Assembly: GCF_020921035.1 (NCBI RefSeq)
Contig: NC_063152.1
Location: forward strand, 35,260,494 to 35,324,493
DNA: 64,000 bases
Reading direction: 5' to 3'
Origin: Rhodamnia argentea
Taxonomy: Eukaryota > Streptophyta > Magnoliopsida > Myrtales > Myrtaceae
Both the position numbers and the translations under genes were made by a program. The notes beneath the pieces are model-generated. The model was not told where the DNA came from and did not search any database. It saw nothing but the letters and a program-made list of their open reading frames with translations. Position 1 is the stretch's first letter. Every line of letters starts with the position of its first letter. Positions 36,329 through 47,824 of this stretch are shown piece after piece.

Positions 36329-37784
36329 ATGTCAAAGTGTTGCATGCCAATGCCTCCTCTTCAGCCTCCATTGCCAATGGGGGAGTTAATGAGAACCGAA
36401 AGCAAACATTGCCCGGTTTTCGATGCTTCCGTTCTTCAGCACCAACCCAACATACCTTCCCAATTCGTTTGGCCCGACGAAGAAAAGCCATCCTCGACCA
36501 AGGCGCCGGAACTTGTAGTCCCCCTGGTCGATTTAGGGGGGTTCCTCTCTGGAGACCCGGCCGCTGTGTCGAAAGCATCTTGGCAAGTGAACGACGCGTG
36601 CAGGAAACATGGGTTTTTCCTAGTCGGGAATCACGGGGTCGGTCTGAGCCTCATAAACAAGGCTCATGAGAATGTGGATATCTTCTTTAGGATGCAACTC
36701 TCCATGAAGCAAAGAGCTCAGAGGAAGCCCGGCGAGCACTGGGGCTACGCGAGTAGCTTCACCGGCAGGTTCTCCTCCAAACTTCCGTGGAAGGAAACCC
36801 TTTCGTTCTGCTATTCTGCTGATGGTCAATCGTCGGAAACCATTGAGAAGTACTTCTTGAATGTCATGGGAGAGGATTTTCGAGAGTTCGGGTAAGATAA
36901 ACTTCGCGTTCGACTCATTATGCACTTTGGAGGCACATGTCAATTCTTTTTGCAAACGGACTAATTAGGATGACCGATTTTAGCTGTATAACAATCGGTA
37001 CTAAGTCATCGAATATAAATGGAGCAAACGGACTAAGCGATTGGCATTCCAATCTTCAATTTACACTAGATAAGAAATCATCTTCTTGGTTTCGTTCAGG
37101 GAGACATGCCAGGAATATTGTGAAGCAATGAGCAACCTCTCCCTAGGAATCATGGAGCTCCTAGGGACAAGCCTAGGAATTGGACGGTCGCACTTCAGGG
37201 AATTCTTCAGAGGGAACGACTCGATAATGAGACTAAACTACTATCCACCGTGTCAGGCGCCTGACCAAACTCTAGGAACTGGCCCCCATTGCGATCCCAC
37301 CTCTCTAACCATTCTCCACCAGGACCAAGTGAGCGGGCTCCAAGTGTTTGTCGACGGGAAGTGGTGCTCAGTCAGCCCAAATCCCGACGCCTTCGTCATC
37401 AACATCGGCGACACATTCATGGTATGTAATCTAAGCCCGCCAACTCAATCGTGCGCCAAGTGAAAACATTCTTAGATCCTCCTAATCGAAGTGTATGCGG
37501 CCTTTGTGCTTGTCCAGGCTCTATCGAATGGGATCTACAAGAGCTGCTTGCACAGGGCAGTGGTGAATGCTCAAGCAGTGAGGAAGTCTCTGGCTTTCTT
37601 CCTGTGCCCAAGAAGGGACAAGGTGGTGACTCCACCGAGTCAACTAGTTGATAGACAGGACTCAGGAAGAATATACCCAGACTTTACATGGCCGACTTTC
37701 CTAGATTTCACTCAGAAGCACTACAGGGCTGACACAAGAACCCTTGACGCCTTTTCCGATTGGCTTCGAGAGCGATGCAATTGA
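36329..37784 (+). CDS. GA20ox: Gibberellin 20-oxidase (2-oxoglutarate Fe(II) dioxygenase)
   Basis: Cytosolic enzyme that oxidises C20 stepwise (GA12 to GA9, GA53 to GA20), the rate-limiting step for bioactive gibberellin. Three exons, 36329-36891, 37100-37421 and 37518-37784, give 383 residues, and the three-exon plan is the family standard. Diagnostic motifs: LPWKETLSF (152-160), the GA20ox substrate signature; NYYPPCQ (234-240), the 2-oxoglutarate motif; iron ligands His251, Asp253 and His307; and RKS (Arg317, Ser319) binding the co-substrate. All are intact, so the gene should be functional. Which of the several GA20ox paralogues it is cannot be decided. Family members are usually repressed by gibberellin feedback; nothing in the promoter shows this directly. 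Confidence 0.95.
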
Positions 37785-38234
37785 CGGAGGCGCAAAGCAA
37801 ACTGTTCCGATTATAAGCGGCCCTTTTCTTTTGTCTCTTCGTTTCTCTTGTCGTTGTGCTAATTTGGAGTACCTTCAGGTATAAATACATATATGCGGCA
37901 CAGTGCTCATGTTTTGCAAGAAAATCTATGGCTTCTGATGTGGCATGCGAGGTGCTTTTCATGGCTTCCTGATAAACTAGTTTCCTAGGTGAATGAGTGT
38001 GCCATTCGTTTCGTGGTACATCTAATGATCTTAAGAGGGTACAGCGACTGGATCTGACCCATTTCGAAGCGAAGAAGAAGAAGAAGATGCGTATCCACCT
38101 AATGCTCTCAGCGCCGTATTCTGCAGCATCTAAAATGTCAGAAGAAGGAATTAAAATTACGCGCTCTCACGAATCAAGGATGCGCACGCATAATTTTGAA
38201 GTTCCAAAGCTAAAAATTACTGTTACGTTGAAAC

Positions 38235-38398
38235 ATGCTTCTGGGAATTAATTCCAGTTTTCAAGTATATATTCCAGAACCACTCTCTCACTATCGAGTT
38301 CATTTCTGTTCCCTTCGTCGTCCTAGAAGCTGCTTCTTACTCAGGCTCCATAGCCCCGGCGATCGCTCTCTGCCCTCGTTGGACTGGGTCGTTACAGT
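38235..38398 (-). mobile_element. LTR fragment related to the array's gypsy relic
   Basis: The right part ends ggactgggtcgttaca and is preceded by gccctcgtt, cctagaagc and ttattccag-like blocks, in the same order as in the LTRs at 55355-55749 and 61414-61808. No internal region is present. It is a broken, old LTR piece of the same Ty3/gypsy group. Confidence 0.45.
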
Positions 38399-39063
38399 CA
38401 CTTACTTTGTGCGTATCACGATCTGACAGGGAAACGAGGTAATACAAGTATCTCCAAAGTGCTTCTTACTGTTGTCCTTACACATATCGCTTCCCGATCG
38501 GCGTTGCTGTGGGGCGACGCACCGAAAATGGGTGGGGGGCGAGGGAAATGGCATTCGAGTAGAGAATCAAGGAGAAGATCTGGTGGGCCGCGAGGGCGAC
38601 AATGGCGACTGAGGAGGGAGATAAAAGAGGAAACTGGAAAAGGGACAGAAACCGACCGCGGGAGGGCCGAGAGTGGAGCAACAGAAAAGACACGACATGG
38701 GAAGGTTGATCGCGAAAGCGTAGCCACGAACGATTGCAAAGAGGGGAGCTTCGCCTTTTCCCTTCCGTAAGAGAAGAGGCAGAAAAAAAAGGTGTGACTT
38801 GAAAATTTGTCGGAAGCCACTTTTTTTCGGAGGTGTGATGTTTGATGGATGTTGGGAGGGTCCTAACCATTTCTGATTAGGCAGTCGAGAAACTATGAAA
38901 AAGTTTGGGTTGGTCTATGTCAGTTCGGTCCGTGCAAGTAGCTTCTAACTTTTTGTCGAGCTCCGATGTGGGCACGACAGACATATATGTAGGACCATTT
39001 TCCTAGCGCAGCACTTTCGAACTTAGATTGCGAAAACAGGTCAGTTCAATTGACTTTACGAAC

Positions 39064-39838
39064 CGGAAAAAAGTACCCCAAAAAAAAAAAAAGAAGTCCT
39101 CGGATTATTGCATAGATGCCAATTCAATTTTGAACATTTCAATTGGACTAATTTAGTTACGAACCTTTCCATAATGGTACCAATCTAGTCCATTCGGCTA
39201 ATTTTGAGCTGGCAATCACTAAAGTAAATGTTGGTCATTCTATGCGGCACGGCGGGGAGTTAATGTTGATTTTTTTTTTATATTTTATATTTTTCATTTC
39301 TTTTTTTCTTTTCTATTTTGTCTTTCCTTTTTTGTTTGCCGGTGGTAGGTGAGGCTGGTCTCGCCTAGGCGACGATCGGCCGCACTTGAGCAAGGGCGAG
39401 CATCGGCAAGGTTGACCCTTGCCTTGGCCAAGGCGGTCTTGTTGGGCATCGCTTGGGTGAGGTTTGGCGACGCATTGCCGAGCGAGGCCACCCCCGGCCT
39501 TGGAGACGATTGGCCTTCGACAGATTTGGTGAGGTGGGCCTCGTCGGCCATGGTATGTGGCTAGCTACCGGAAAATAGAAAAGGGGAAGAAAAAAGAAAT
39601 AAATAAATAATAAAAAAATGTTAGTATTATTAAAAAATTTATCCACGTCGGTGTCAATTGTGTCACATGTAGGACAACTTGCGTCCATGTTAGCAATTTC
39701 CGGCCAAAATTAACTGGATAGATTGAATTTGTATCAATGTGAAAAGGTTTGGGACTAAATTAGTTCGATTGAAAGGTTTAGTATTATATTGGTATCAATA
39801 CGATAGGTTTAAGACTTTTTTTTTTTGGAACTTTTCCC
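39064..39838. repeat. Foldback element with long AT arms and GC core
   Basis: The ends mirror each other: ggaaaaaagtacccc plus an A run on the left, and an A run preceded by gggaaaagttcc when the right end is reverse-complemented. Then come aagtctta/aagtcctc and ggactaatttag/gaactaatttag blocks over about 170 bp. The core (39340-39560) is GC-rich, with repeated gcctcg/gccaagg wording. There is no transposase. It is a non-autonomous DNA element; the superfamily is unsure and no clear target duplication was found. Confidence 0.7.
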
Positions 39839-41825
39839 CTTTTCAAATTATAACATGCTAATCAATGTCTTTATACTCATTTACGATAGCATGTGGTAGT
39901 GTCATATAACATGACGGGTATACGCTTAGTTTCAACTTCATTTTGATTTTAGATAATTCGATGACACTCCGTCTATTGTCCTCCACAAAAAAAACATCCC
40001 GAATCGAATACGCAATATAAGATGATTCCATCCATGGAACCTGTTGTCTTTGCTCCCTTAATGTTGTGATAATGCTTTCGAGAAACTACCTTCATTTTCT
40101 AAAGGGGTCATTGAGGTCTTCAACAAATCGTCGAATACACCTCCAATCATTCAAGTAGTCCCGTCTAATCGGGAACTGAGTTCGATTTGGAATACCAAAT
40201 CATTCAAATCCACGCCAAAGGACAGTACTCCCCAACTTAGGAACATGACTATGGGCTAATCACTCCACAATCAAACAAGGGTTTTACTTAAGAGACCCAC
40301 AAAGAAAAACTCACACAAGTAGGGCACATCACCAATGCAGTCATAGGGTCACTTCAACTCAAAATCGAAGAGTGGGGTCCCGACTCCCACCCATGAAAAC
40401 TTTCCTAAGTTGGCACCAATCCACTGTTCCAACACGAGACGTTTCGATGTTTCATTGGCGATCCGGCAGAGACACGATGCAGTGGGGGCAAAGTAAAGAA
40501 CCCGTCTGCCAGTAAGAACAGAGCAGAACAGAACAAAAGAGATCCCACTTTCGAGTCTTTTGACTCGTTGTCGTTAAGACAAGACATGAGCGGCTTTTCT
40601 CCCGACGACACGCGGAATTGAGGCTCTTGTCCGTCGAGGATGGTACTTGCACCATCTTCCGTGCATTCATCGTCTAAATGCAATCCCATTCATGCAAATC
40701 TGAATACATCCGAAGCTAACTGTAGCTTGATTAGACGAAGTCTGTGTCCATTGAAAATACGTCTCGAGTTCGAGCACGGTCCAAAATCGGAAACCTATGT
40801 GAGGAGTGTCCTCGTTTTGAAGAGAATCCAAGTGGCAATCTCTTGGGAATTACACCCCGAAGCAATAGGGTGCTGAATCCGATTAAATCATGAGGTAAGA
40901 TTATGGTAATTCCTTGTTGAGATTGAGAGATCGTTTCATGACGGCGCTCTATTAAGCAATCCGGGATGTCCTTGTATGCCTTCTTGCAGTATTTCCCATA
41001 CAACGGCCTCCTTTTCTATATGGACTGTGGGGCTAAATATCGTGTGGAGTTGCTTGATGTAATGTGGGGTTGGGAAATACTAAGAGTGACTCGAGTGTGG
41101 TTGCAATTTCTGTTGTACCGCTTGATCTCCGGTGGTATTCTTTGTTAATCTCTCCGCAGACTTAGGTCACATCGATCGAACCACGTAAATTATCCGATTT
41201 ATTTCATCGATTGATTCGAGACGTACTCAATTCCATGCTCCCGACACGCACGACGATCACCTTGAGAAGCGACGACGGGACGAGTGCCGGAATTTATTCT
41301 GGGGACTGCTTTCTTTTTCTATGTGAAGTTGTTCTCTTAGTCTTAGGTAGATCAAGCAAGTCGTACACGATTCTTGCACAGCAAATTGGGCAAACAACGG
41401 TAAGGATGGAGTAGAAGATGGGATCGTCTATGTGAATACGTGTCGATTTCGAAACTTGAGATGTGCTCCATCACAGTGTCCACCACTTATGAAGAATGGT
41501 GATGTTCTGATTTGAACTGCATCATCTTATGGAATTCGAATAAATTAAGTGTTCTCCATAAAGAAAAAGCTCATCAGCATTTAGAATTTGAAACAAAAAA
41601 AATACACTAGTAATCCACAGATGCTAAACCTTATACTCCTTTTTCGACGAACCCCGAAAAATAAAAAATCGTACTTCTTTTGCTACGAACCGGATTTTCG
41701 GCCGGCGATTCGCCCGGCATGTCTTTATTCGCGGTTTCGAATCGTTGATAGTGTCGATCGGAGGGGATGTGATGCAAGAGAAGAGCTGAGGGTTGTCGAA
41801 TTTTTTTCATTTCTAACTTCATCAA
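39839..41825. other. Intergenic, nothing recognised
   Basis: Several 60-107 codon frames occur on both strands (40.4-41.9 kb) without domain, intron structure or start context. No RNA gene was seen. Confidence 0.4.
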
Positions 41826-42064
41826 ATATCGTATGTCAACCCATCCATCGGTGGCCGCGATGGTTTGAGCCCGGTTCCTTTCACGAGAGGTCCCGGGTTC
41901 TAAACTCGTAGGCGTCGGTGATTTAAGCGGGGGTTATGGGGGTGGGATCTTTGCGCTAGCCACCCCCAAGGACTAGTCGTGCTTCACCGCTTGTTTGAGC
42001 CATAGCTCACCGGCCGCGCGGATACCTTGGTTACCAAAATATATATATATATATCGTATGTCAA
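41826..42064 (+). mobile_element. tRNA-derived SINE with 14-bp target duplications
   Basis: The body is 41840-42050 (211 bp). The flanking 14-mer atatcgtatgtcaa is identical at 41826-41839 and 42051-42064, an intact target-site duplication. The head contains an A box-like TGGCCGCGATGG (about 41852) and a B box-like GGTCCCGGGTTCTAAACTC (about 41890-41908), spaced as in tRNA genes. The 3' end reads cttggttaccaaaa followed by (AT)n. With no coding capacity, it is a plant SINE copied by LINE machinery. The perfect duplications suggest a fairly recent insertion. Confidence 0.85.
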
Positions 42065-42329
42065 GTATTCCAAAGATTAAACTGTAAGTCAAGGAAATAT
42101 AGCAAAAATTTGAATTTCCTGTAATTTTTTTTTTCAGATATAATGTTAGCCTAAGAACACAACGAGATATAAAAATTATAATAAATGAAAAAAATAAAAA
42201 TTCTAGAGCACTTTTTTCTTATTATTTCTGAATATTTCTTCAATTTATTTGGCTCAAGTTTCGTCTTTCAATTCTATTATATGCATCGATCACAACACTT
42301 AACAAAGGAATAAAAAAAAACTACTTAAA

Positions 42330-42720
42330 CCGGGAAAAACTACCAAAAAAGTCTTAAACATATTGCAATTATGGTAATTTAGTCTTACATATTTTTTTTT
42401 GCCAATTCAATCCATTTAAATGGCCAGCATTGACATGGACTTTTTAAAATAATATTCTAATAATTTTTTAAGTTTTTATGATTTTTTTATTCTTTTCTTT
42501 TCTTTTCTTTAGTTTTTTTTTTCAAACACTTAGGGCCGGAGAGGATTGCCGTCCGACCCCCGCCGGCCGTAGGCGAGGTCTAGGATGCCTTGGCCGGATC
42601 CGGCCAAGCGAGGGTGTCTCCGTCCTCGCCTAGACCGTGCGAGGGTTGCAACCGCCTCCCCTGATCTAGGCGAGCAAGGCCATCGCCCTCGCCCGTGGCC
42701 GGCGGGGTCGTGATGAAGAT
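42330..42720. repeat. Half foldback element (left arm and GC core)
   Basis: gggaaaaactaccaaaaaag, aagtcttaaacatattgcaa and tgccaattcaatcc correspond to the arm of the element at 39064-39838. A GC core with gcctcgcc-type words follows (42530-42715). The right arm is absent, so the copy is truncated. Confidence 0.55.
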
Positions 42721-45000
42721 AAGATGTCTTTTCTATTTACCTTTACAAACCAGAAGCTGAATTTACGTATTTACTAAAAGCTCCCGTCTTTGGTCATTCC
42801 TAAGTTAAATAAATGAGTCGATTATTTCAAACGTATTTGAATTGTTACATTAACTGAAAAAGTTATAGCGTAATAAACTAAAGCTCGTGGACTTTTGTCT
42901 TTACCGACATATTTGCAAGTTGTCAATGTTAAATTAAGTGAGGCTTGAATTGACTTATTATAATCGTTATTCTCGATGATAATTCAAGTCTGAAAAAGAT
43001 GTTCTAAAATAAGTTGTAACGTTTACCACTTTCATTTTTTATACAAATTGCAAGTTTAAATTTATTTTTTATTCGTTGTAGCTTTGAGGTAACATGGTCA
43101 ATATAATCCTCATAGTCAAAAGCAGAAAATTTAATGAATAAGTATTTGAAATAAGCTTTAATGTGTAGAGTTTTTATTTATTTTTTTGGCCCAAAATCAT
43201 AATTTGCGTCAATTATTTGGAGCTTCTGAGAATGTTGATATCGAAGGAAAAAGCTGTAGCACAGCAAATTAAAACCTATGAACTATATCATTATCAATCT
43301 TTTTAAAATGCATCATCCCTAATTCATTTTTTTTTTCTAATTGCAAATGTTCTATCGAGTACCCGCCTGGGGTATTTTAACCCTTTTTTTTTATCGGCTC
43401 AAACCGAACTTTTCACCATTTCATCCGAGTCTAAGTCGCTAATTAATTGGGCAAAGCACGGTGTCGGACAGCGTAACATGGTGTTAGGGATGAGTTTGAG
43501 GTTGACATGAAATTGCTTTGAACCAAGTGTGTCGTCCGGCAAGAGATTAACTACAGATTCGAGTCCTGATCTGTTGTATTCATCATCCACAATTAGCGCG
43601 ATTAATCAAGTCACTAAAAATTTGCAGCTCATGCATGCACGTACGTACAAGTAAAGAACACAATAGAAACAACAAACGAAGGACTCCAGCAACGTACACT
43701 TCCCCACTTTTCACATTGCTATCGCCATCGGTTTTGTTCTTTGTTTTGGTTAATTAACTAAATATTCGTTTCAGCCACTCTAATCGCTATCTAGGGTTTT
43801 CAAGGCGGCTTGTGGAATCCTTGGAAATATTACTTTTTTTTATTATTATTAATGGGCATCTCCATGTTTCATGCAAGGCCATAAGCTTTGTGGATAAACA
43901 TGGAATCAAAGGGGAAGAAGGAGATAGTGGAAAAGACAAGTTTAAGTCTACAATGGTTCCTCAAAAAACATCTTGTGTTTGTTCTTTTTCGTTGAAGTTG
44001 ATCATGGTCCCTTCTAGAAGTTTGGTATTGATTAGCGTTGAGTACAATGGATCGATTGAATTGGGAACCGCCTAGATCGGACCAAACCAACGGGTTCGGT
44101 TTGGTTCCCGAAGGCTCCAATCCGATTCCCTATTCGAGGGGAGAATCGGGCCTCCCGGACGAGACCAAATAATGTTATTTTTAATAAAATTCCTAAATAT
44201 AAACATGTACCTAAACCTAAGATGCTTAGTATGCTTAGTATAACTTTCGGGTTTAGCAACAATATGATGCAATTAATGAGAGGTGGTTTGAGTATTTCCT
44301 TAACGAGAAAATTTTCACGATAAATCAAAAAAAAAAAAAAATACGACCAATCCAATAATTGGACAGCCCAGGAATCGAACTGGACAGGAGACCAATATTA
44401 TTCCCTACTAATGATTAGAATTTATTTTGTAAAGAGCTTCTTACCTGGGTTTCGAACGAGTTTGGGCAGCATCGTATGGCCCATTCATGGACCATGGCCA
44501 GATCAACCACATTTTTGGTTCTCATTCTTGGTGTCTCGATCCAATCACGATCTTTCGAATTAGAGATCATACGGATCATCAATCAGAGCCCCAACGGACA
44601 ATTACTTCGAAGTATGATTTGCTTAATTCTCTACATCAATGGTATGATTTCTACACAAAGTAAGTGTTCATCAAGTCGTATTGTAGATAGGGTGGCTGTT
44701 TTCAGTTCGATCTTTTATCAGGCTTGAGAGTTTGCATTCAGATCCGGTGATTTGTACAGCAGCTTGTGACAAGTTTGGCTGGTGGGACTGAGAGAGATCG
44801 AGGCGGTGCTAATGTCACGAAAAGAGATCATCTTTATTCACAACCCGTCGCAGTTAAGCAACTGTGGCGTGAAGGCCCCGCTAGCGATACACGGGACGGG
44901 AGTTATATAGCACAGGATGTAGCCGGTGTCAAAGCGGATAGATGGAGTACTGGTTTAAAGCATGAACCAAACAGCATCTAAATACCACTCTATCCAAGTC
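42721..45000. other. AT-rich intergenic, nothing recognised
   Basis: Mostly A/T-rich with T and A runs. A gaaccg/cggttcgg-rich patch at 44,050-44,165 resembles patches at 21,950-22,060 and 23,280-23,470 and is probably an unclassified dispersed repeat. No gene seen. Confidence 0.4.
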
Positions 45001-45555
45001 ATTACCAGAAAAAGAGAACTATAAAAACTCAATAATGGAGGAGTTCCAGAACGTAACATTAAAGCTAGAGCTACAGCACACAACACAGGATCTAATGCTC
45101 TTATCTTCATTTTCATGGAGAAGTGTTCAGTAATCAACATGTCCATTTCCAGAGTCTTGAGACCCAACGACAAATGCGACAGTTAAAACAAGGCCTGCCC
45201 AGTGTCATAACTCATCGTCTCTTTCCATCCTCAGCTTCTTCATAGCACTGACACAGACTGTCAAACGAACAGTTGGATTCCGCCACTTCTGGCAAGGGAC
45301 AATAGGACGAACCCAGAACATGGAAGAATATAATCAATAATCAAGTCGGCTCCTCTTCAAGATTGCTGTATTATTATCATCTTGTGGCTACAGATGGTTG
45401 GTTACCCCCATGATACACGCTTGTAGTGATGTAAAACAAATGCCATCAAGGACATTTTGAGACCAAAGTATGTATAAAGGCAGCTTCAGGTAAAGCCAGC
45501 TGAATCTAGTTTAGTAGTGGTAACAGAGCCAATATACACTGGCGGAGCAGTTGGT

Positions 45556-47824
45556 TCACTCTTCTAACACAGGGGAAAGCAAGGGCTTATCTGAAAAGAA
45601 AGCTTCCAAGTTCCCGACAACAAGATCGCATAAATCCGATAAGGATTCTGCAGTAAAAACAGCTGTATGTGGAGATAATACGACATTATCAAGAGCAAGG
45701 AGCTCTTCAGGAACATTGGGCTCATTCTCAAACACATCTAAGCCGGCACCTCCAAGCTCTCCCTGGACTAGAAGTTGCACCATGTCCTTTTCATCGATAA
45801 TTGATCCACGCCCAATGTTAACTATCACACCTCCCTTCCCCAAAGCTAATAGTACTTCCCTATTGATCATGTGGTGGGTTTGCTCATTCAGGCCACAACA
45901 GATTACAAGGACATCACAGTTAGTGGCGAGCTCGCGTACATCAGAGTAGAAGGGGTACAAAACTGGCTTCTTTTTCCTTGAGTTATACAAAACGGCACAT
46001 CCAAAGGCCTCAAGCCTTTTAGCAACTTCTAGGCCAATCCTTCCCAATCCAACAACTCCGGCTCTCTTGCCACCTAGCTGCAAGTGAAATTGCCACCACA
46101 GGCATAGAAGATACAATTTACATTTCATGTATAACTGAGACAATAAGATCGAGTTGTATAAAATGGAAGGAAGGAGTTCTCCCTGAATTATGAAAATAAA
46201 AGACGACTTTCTATTCTACATCTACACCTCATTAGTAACAGAAAATCACACAATAATGAGTTAAGCCAACCAGTTCAGAGGACCTTATGTTATGCCACAT
46301 CTGTTATTGACCCTAAATGGAATGTCTAAGTGTACTTCACAGTCAAATCCATCAGTATTGACATTCTCAAGACAAGACAAAACGTTCATAATTTCAATTT
46401 CCTTGCTATCTAATACCGTATGCCAGGGCCATAAAACATGGAGTCAACCATATTAAAGCATTTGCACCATTGAATTTATTAAGCCAAACCAGGAGATGCT
46501 CAAGACCGGTAACTCTGATGAGCAACATATCAGACCAAACTCCCCATCAAAGAAAAATCTTGTGGCCACATCATCTTTCCTAAACGAAGAATTCACCTAT
46601 TATATTTACTGTTGGTAAACCAAAATTTAAAAAATTTAGGAAGTTGAATGTGTTAGAGTTGAACGAAGGAAAATAACATAATCCAATCTTTCCAAAGATC
46701 ACCCATTAATAGAGAGGTCATTTTGGCAGTCATGACAAAAAATCTTTTTATGCATCTAGACACAGTCTACCTTAAATTACTAGTGTTAGGCCCTACAAGA
46801 TTTCAGAGGTCCTGAGGTCCATGATAAATAGAAGATAAAACCTTCGTATGCATCATAGCATGGCCAACCCAAAGAGCTAAAGGTCTCTACTTAGGGGCTG
46901 GCTCATTGACTCAGTATAAACATCCTCCACCATTTTTTTTTTTGGCTGAAAACATACTCCACCTGATCAGCCAATTAATAGTACAATAATCTGTAAAACA
47001 CTTCTACCTCAATAACAAGTAGAAACTATGCTGTCCTATTCAGCTATTCTTTCTCCAGAATTAGACCAATACAGAGCACATCGCAGCTCAATTCATAATC
47101 ATCAATCTCTCCACAGTCTAGAGACCAAAGCTTTAACAAAATGTAACAGCGCACATAATCATCAGTGGCAAAACTCAGTTGTCAAATTATCGGTCACTAA
47201 AATGCGGACTCTTGCACGTTCCATTAAAGCTCGCATTCACTTAATTCTCCTCTCACGATTGCTAAACGCTCATCCAAACAACTATTAATGCCAAAAAGTC
47301 GTCACAGACAGGTAAATAGATTGAGCAAGCACTGATACCTTCGAACCGTGTGCGAAATCTCCCTCACTACTCCACAATCCCTGCCTGACGTACCGGTCGC
47401 CCGCCGAGACCTTCCTCAGCACGTCGATGAGCAGTCCGACGGCCAAATCCGCCACTTCCTCGGAGTACACGTCCCCGGCGCTGGCGATCGCGATCCCCCG
47501 CCTCCGGCACTCGGCGAGGTCGATGTGGTTGAGGCCCGCGCTGGTGGTGACGACGAGGCGGACCTCCGGGAGCCGCCGGAGCATGTCGGCGGTGACCGGA
47601 GCCCCGCCGGAGGTGAGGATGGCCTCGGCGGAGCGGGCGTCGGCGGAGGAGAGGAAGTCGTGGAGGGGGAGCGACGATTCCCAGGGCTTGAGGAAGTGGA
47701 AGTTGTCGGGGAGGGGGCGGTTGAGGAGGGTGAAGTGGGGAGGGTGTCGGAGGAGGAGGACGCGCGGCGGGGGGCGGCGGTGGAGGGGCGGAGGAGCGCC
47801 GTCGTGGTGGGGGTGGGAGGCCAT
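45556..47824 (-). CDS. D-2-hydroxyacid dehydrogenase (HPR3/HPPR-like), copy A
   Basis: NAD(P)H-dependent reductase of 2-oxoacids such as hydroxypyruvate, glyoxylate or hydroxyphenylpyruvate; Arabidopsis relatives are the HPR2/HPR3/HPPR group. Two exons: 47824-47339 (162 codons) and 46077-45556, giving 335 residues, with a phase-0 intron of 1261 bp. Exon 1 encodes most of the substrate-binding lobe ([32 protein letters not shown]). Exon 2 begins at the Rossmann GxGxxG (VGLGRIG) and holds the catalytic triad Arg252 (NIGRGS), Glu281 (FENEP) and His299 (SPHT). All are intact, and no peroxisomal signal is seen. It is the most diverged unit of the array, lacking the MITE and gypsy relic of B and C. 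Substrate preference cannot be told from sequence. Confidence 0.92.
46918..46963 (-). repeat. Mini retroposition scar in copy A intron, empty in B and C
   Basis: aaacatcctccacc (46918-46931) is repeated as aaacatactccacc (46950-46963) around an 18-bp insert that reads TCAGCC plus 11 A and T on the minus strand. Paralogous introns have the single uninterrupted aaacatcctccacc (B at 52644, C at 58620), so the insertion polarity is certain. Confidence 0.9.

Noticed and set aside
24052-37784. Functional gene cluster linking GAUT1 and GA20ox
   Set aside because: Both affect growth, but they are separate single genes 6 kb apart with no shared regulatory sign; ordinary neighbours.
39085-39105. CCCC + A run as another mini retroposition scar
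   Set aside because: It is part of the inverted arm of the foldback element; the opposite arm has the same motif.
39349-39564. Open frame in the GC core of the 39-kb foldback element
   Set aside because: Low-complexity text inside a non-autonomous repeat, not a gene.
44050-44165. Repeated gaaccg/cggttcgg patches (also about 21,950 and 23,280)
   Set aside because: Similarity is visible but short, without ends; it could not be classified as an element.
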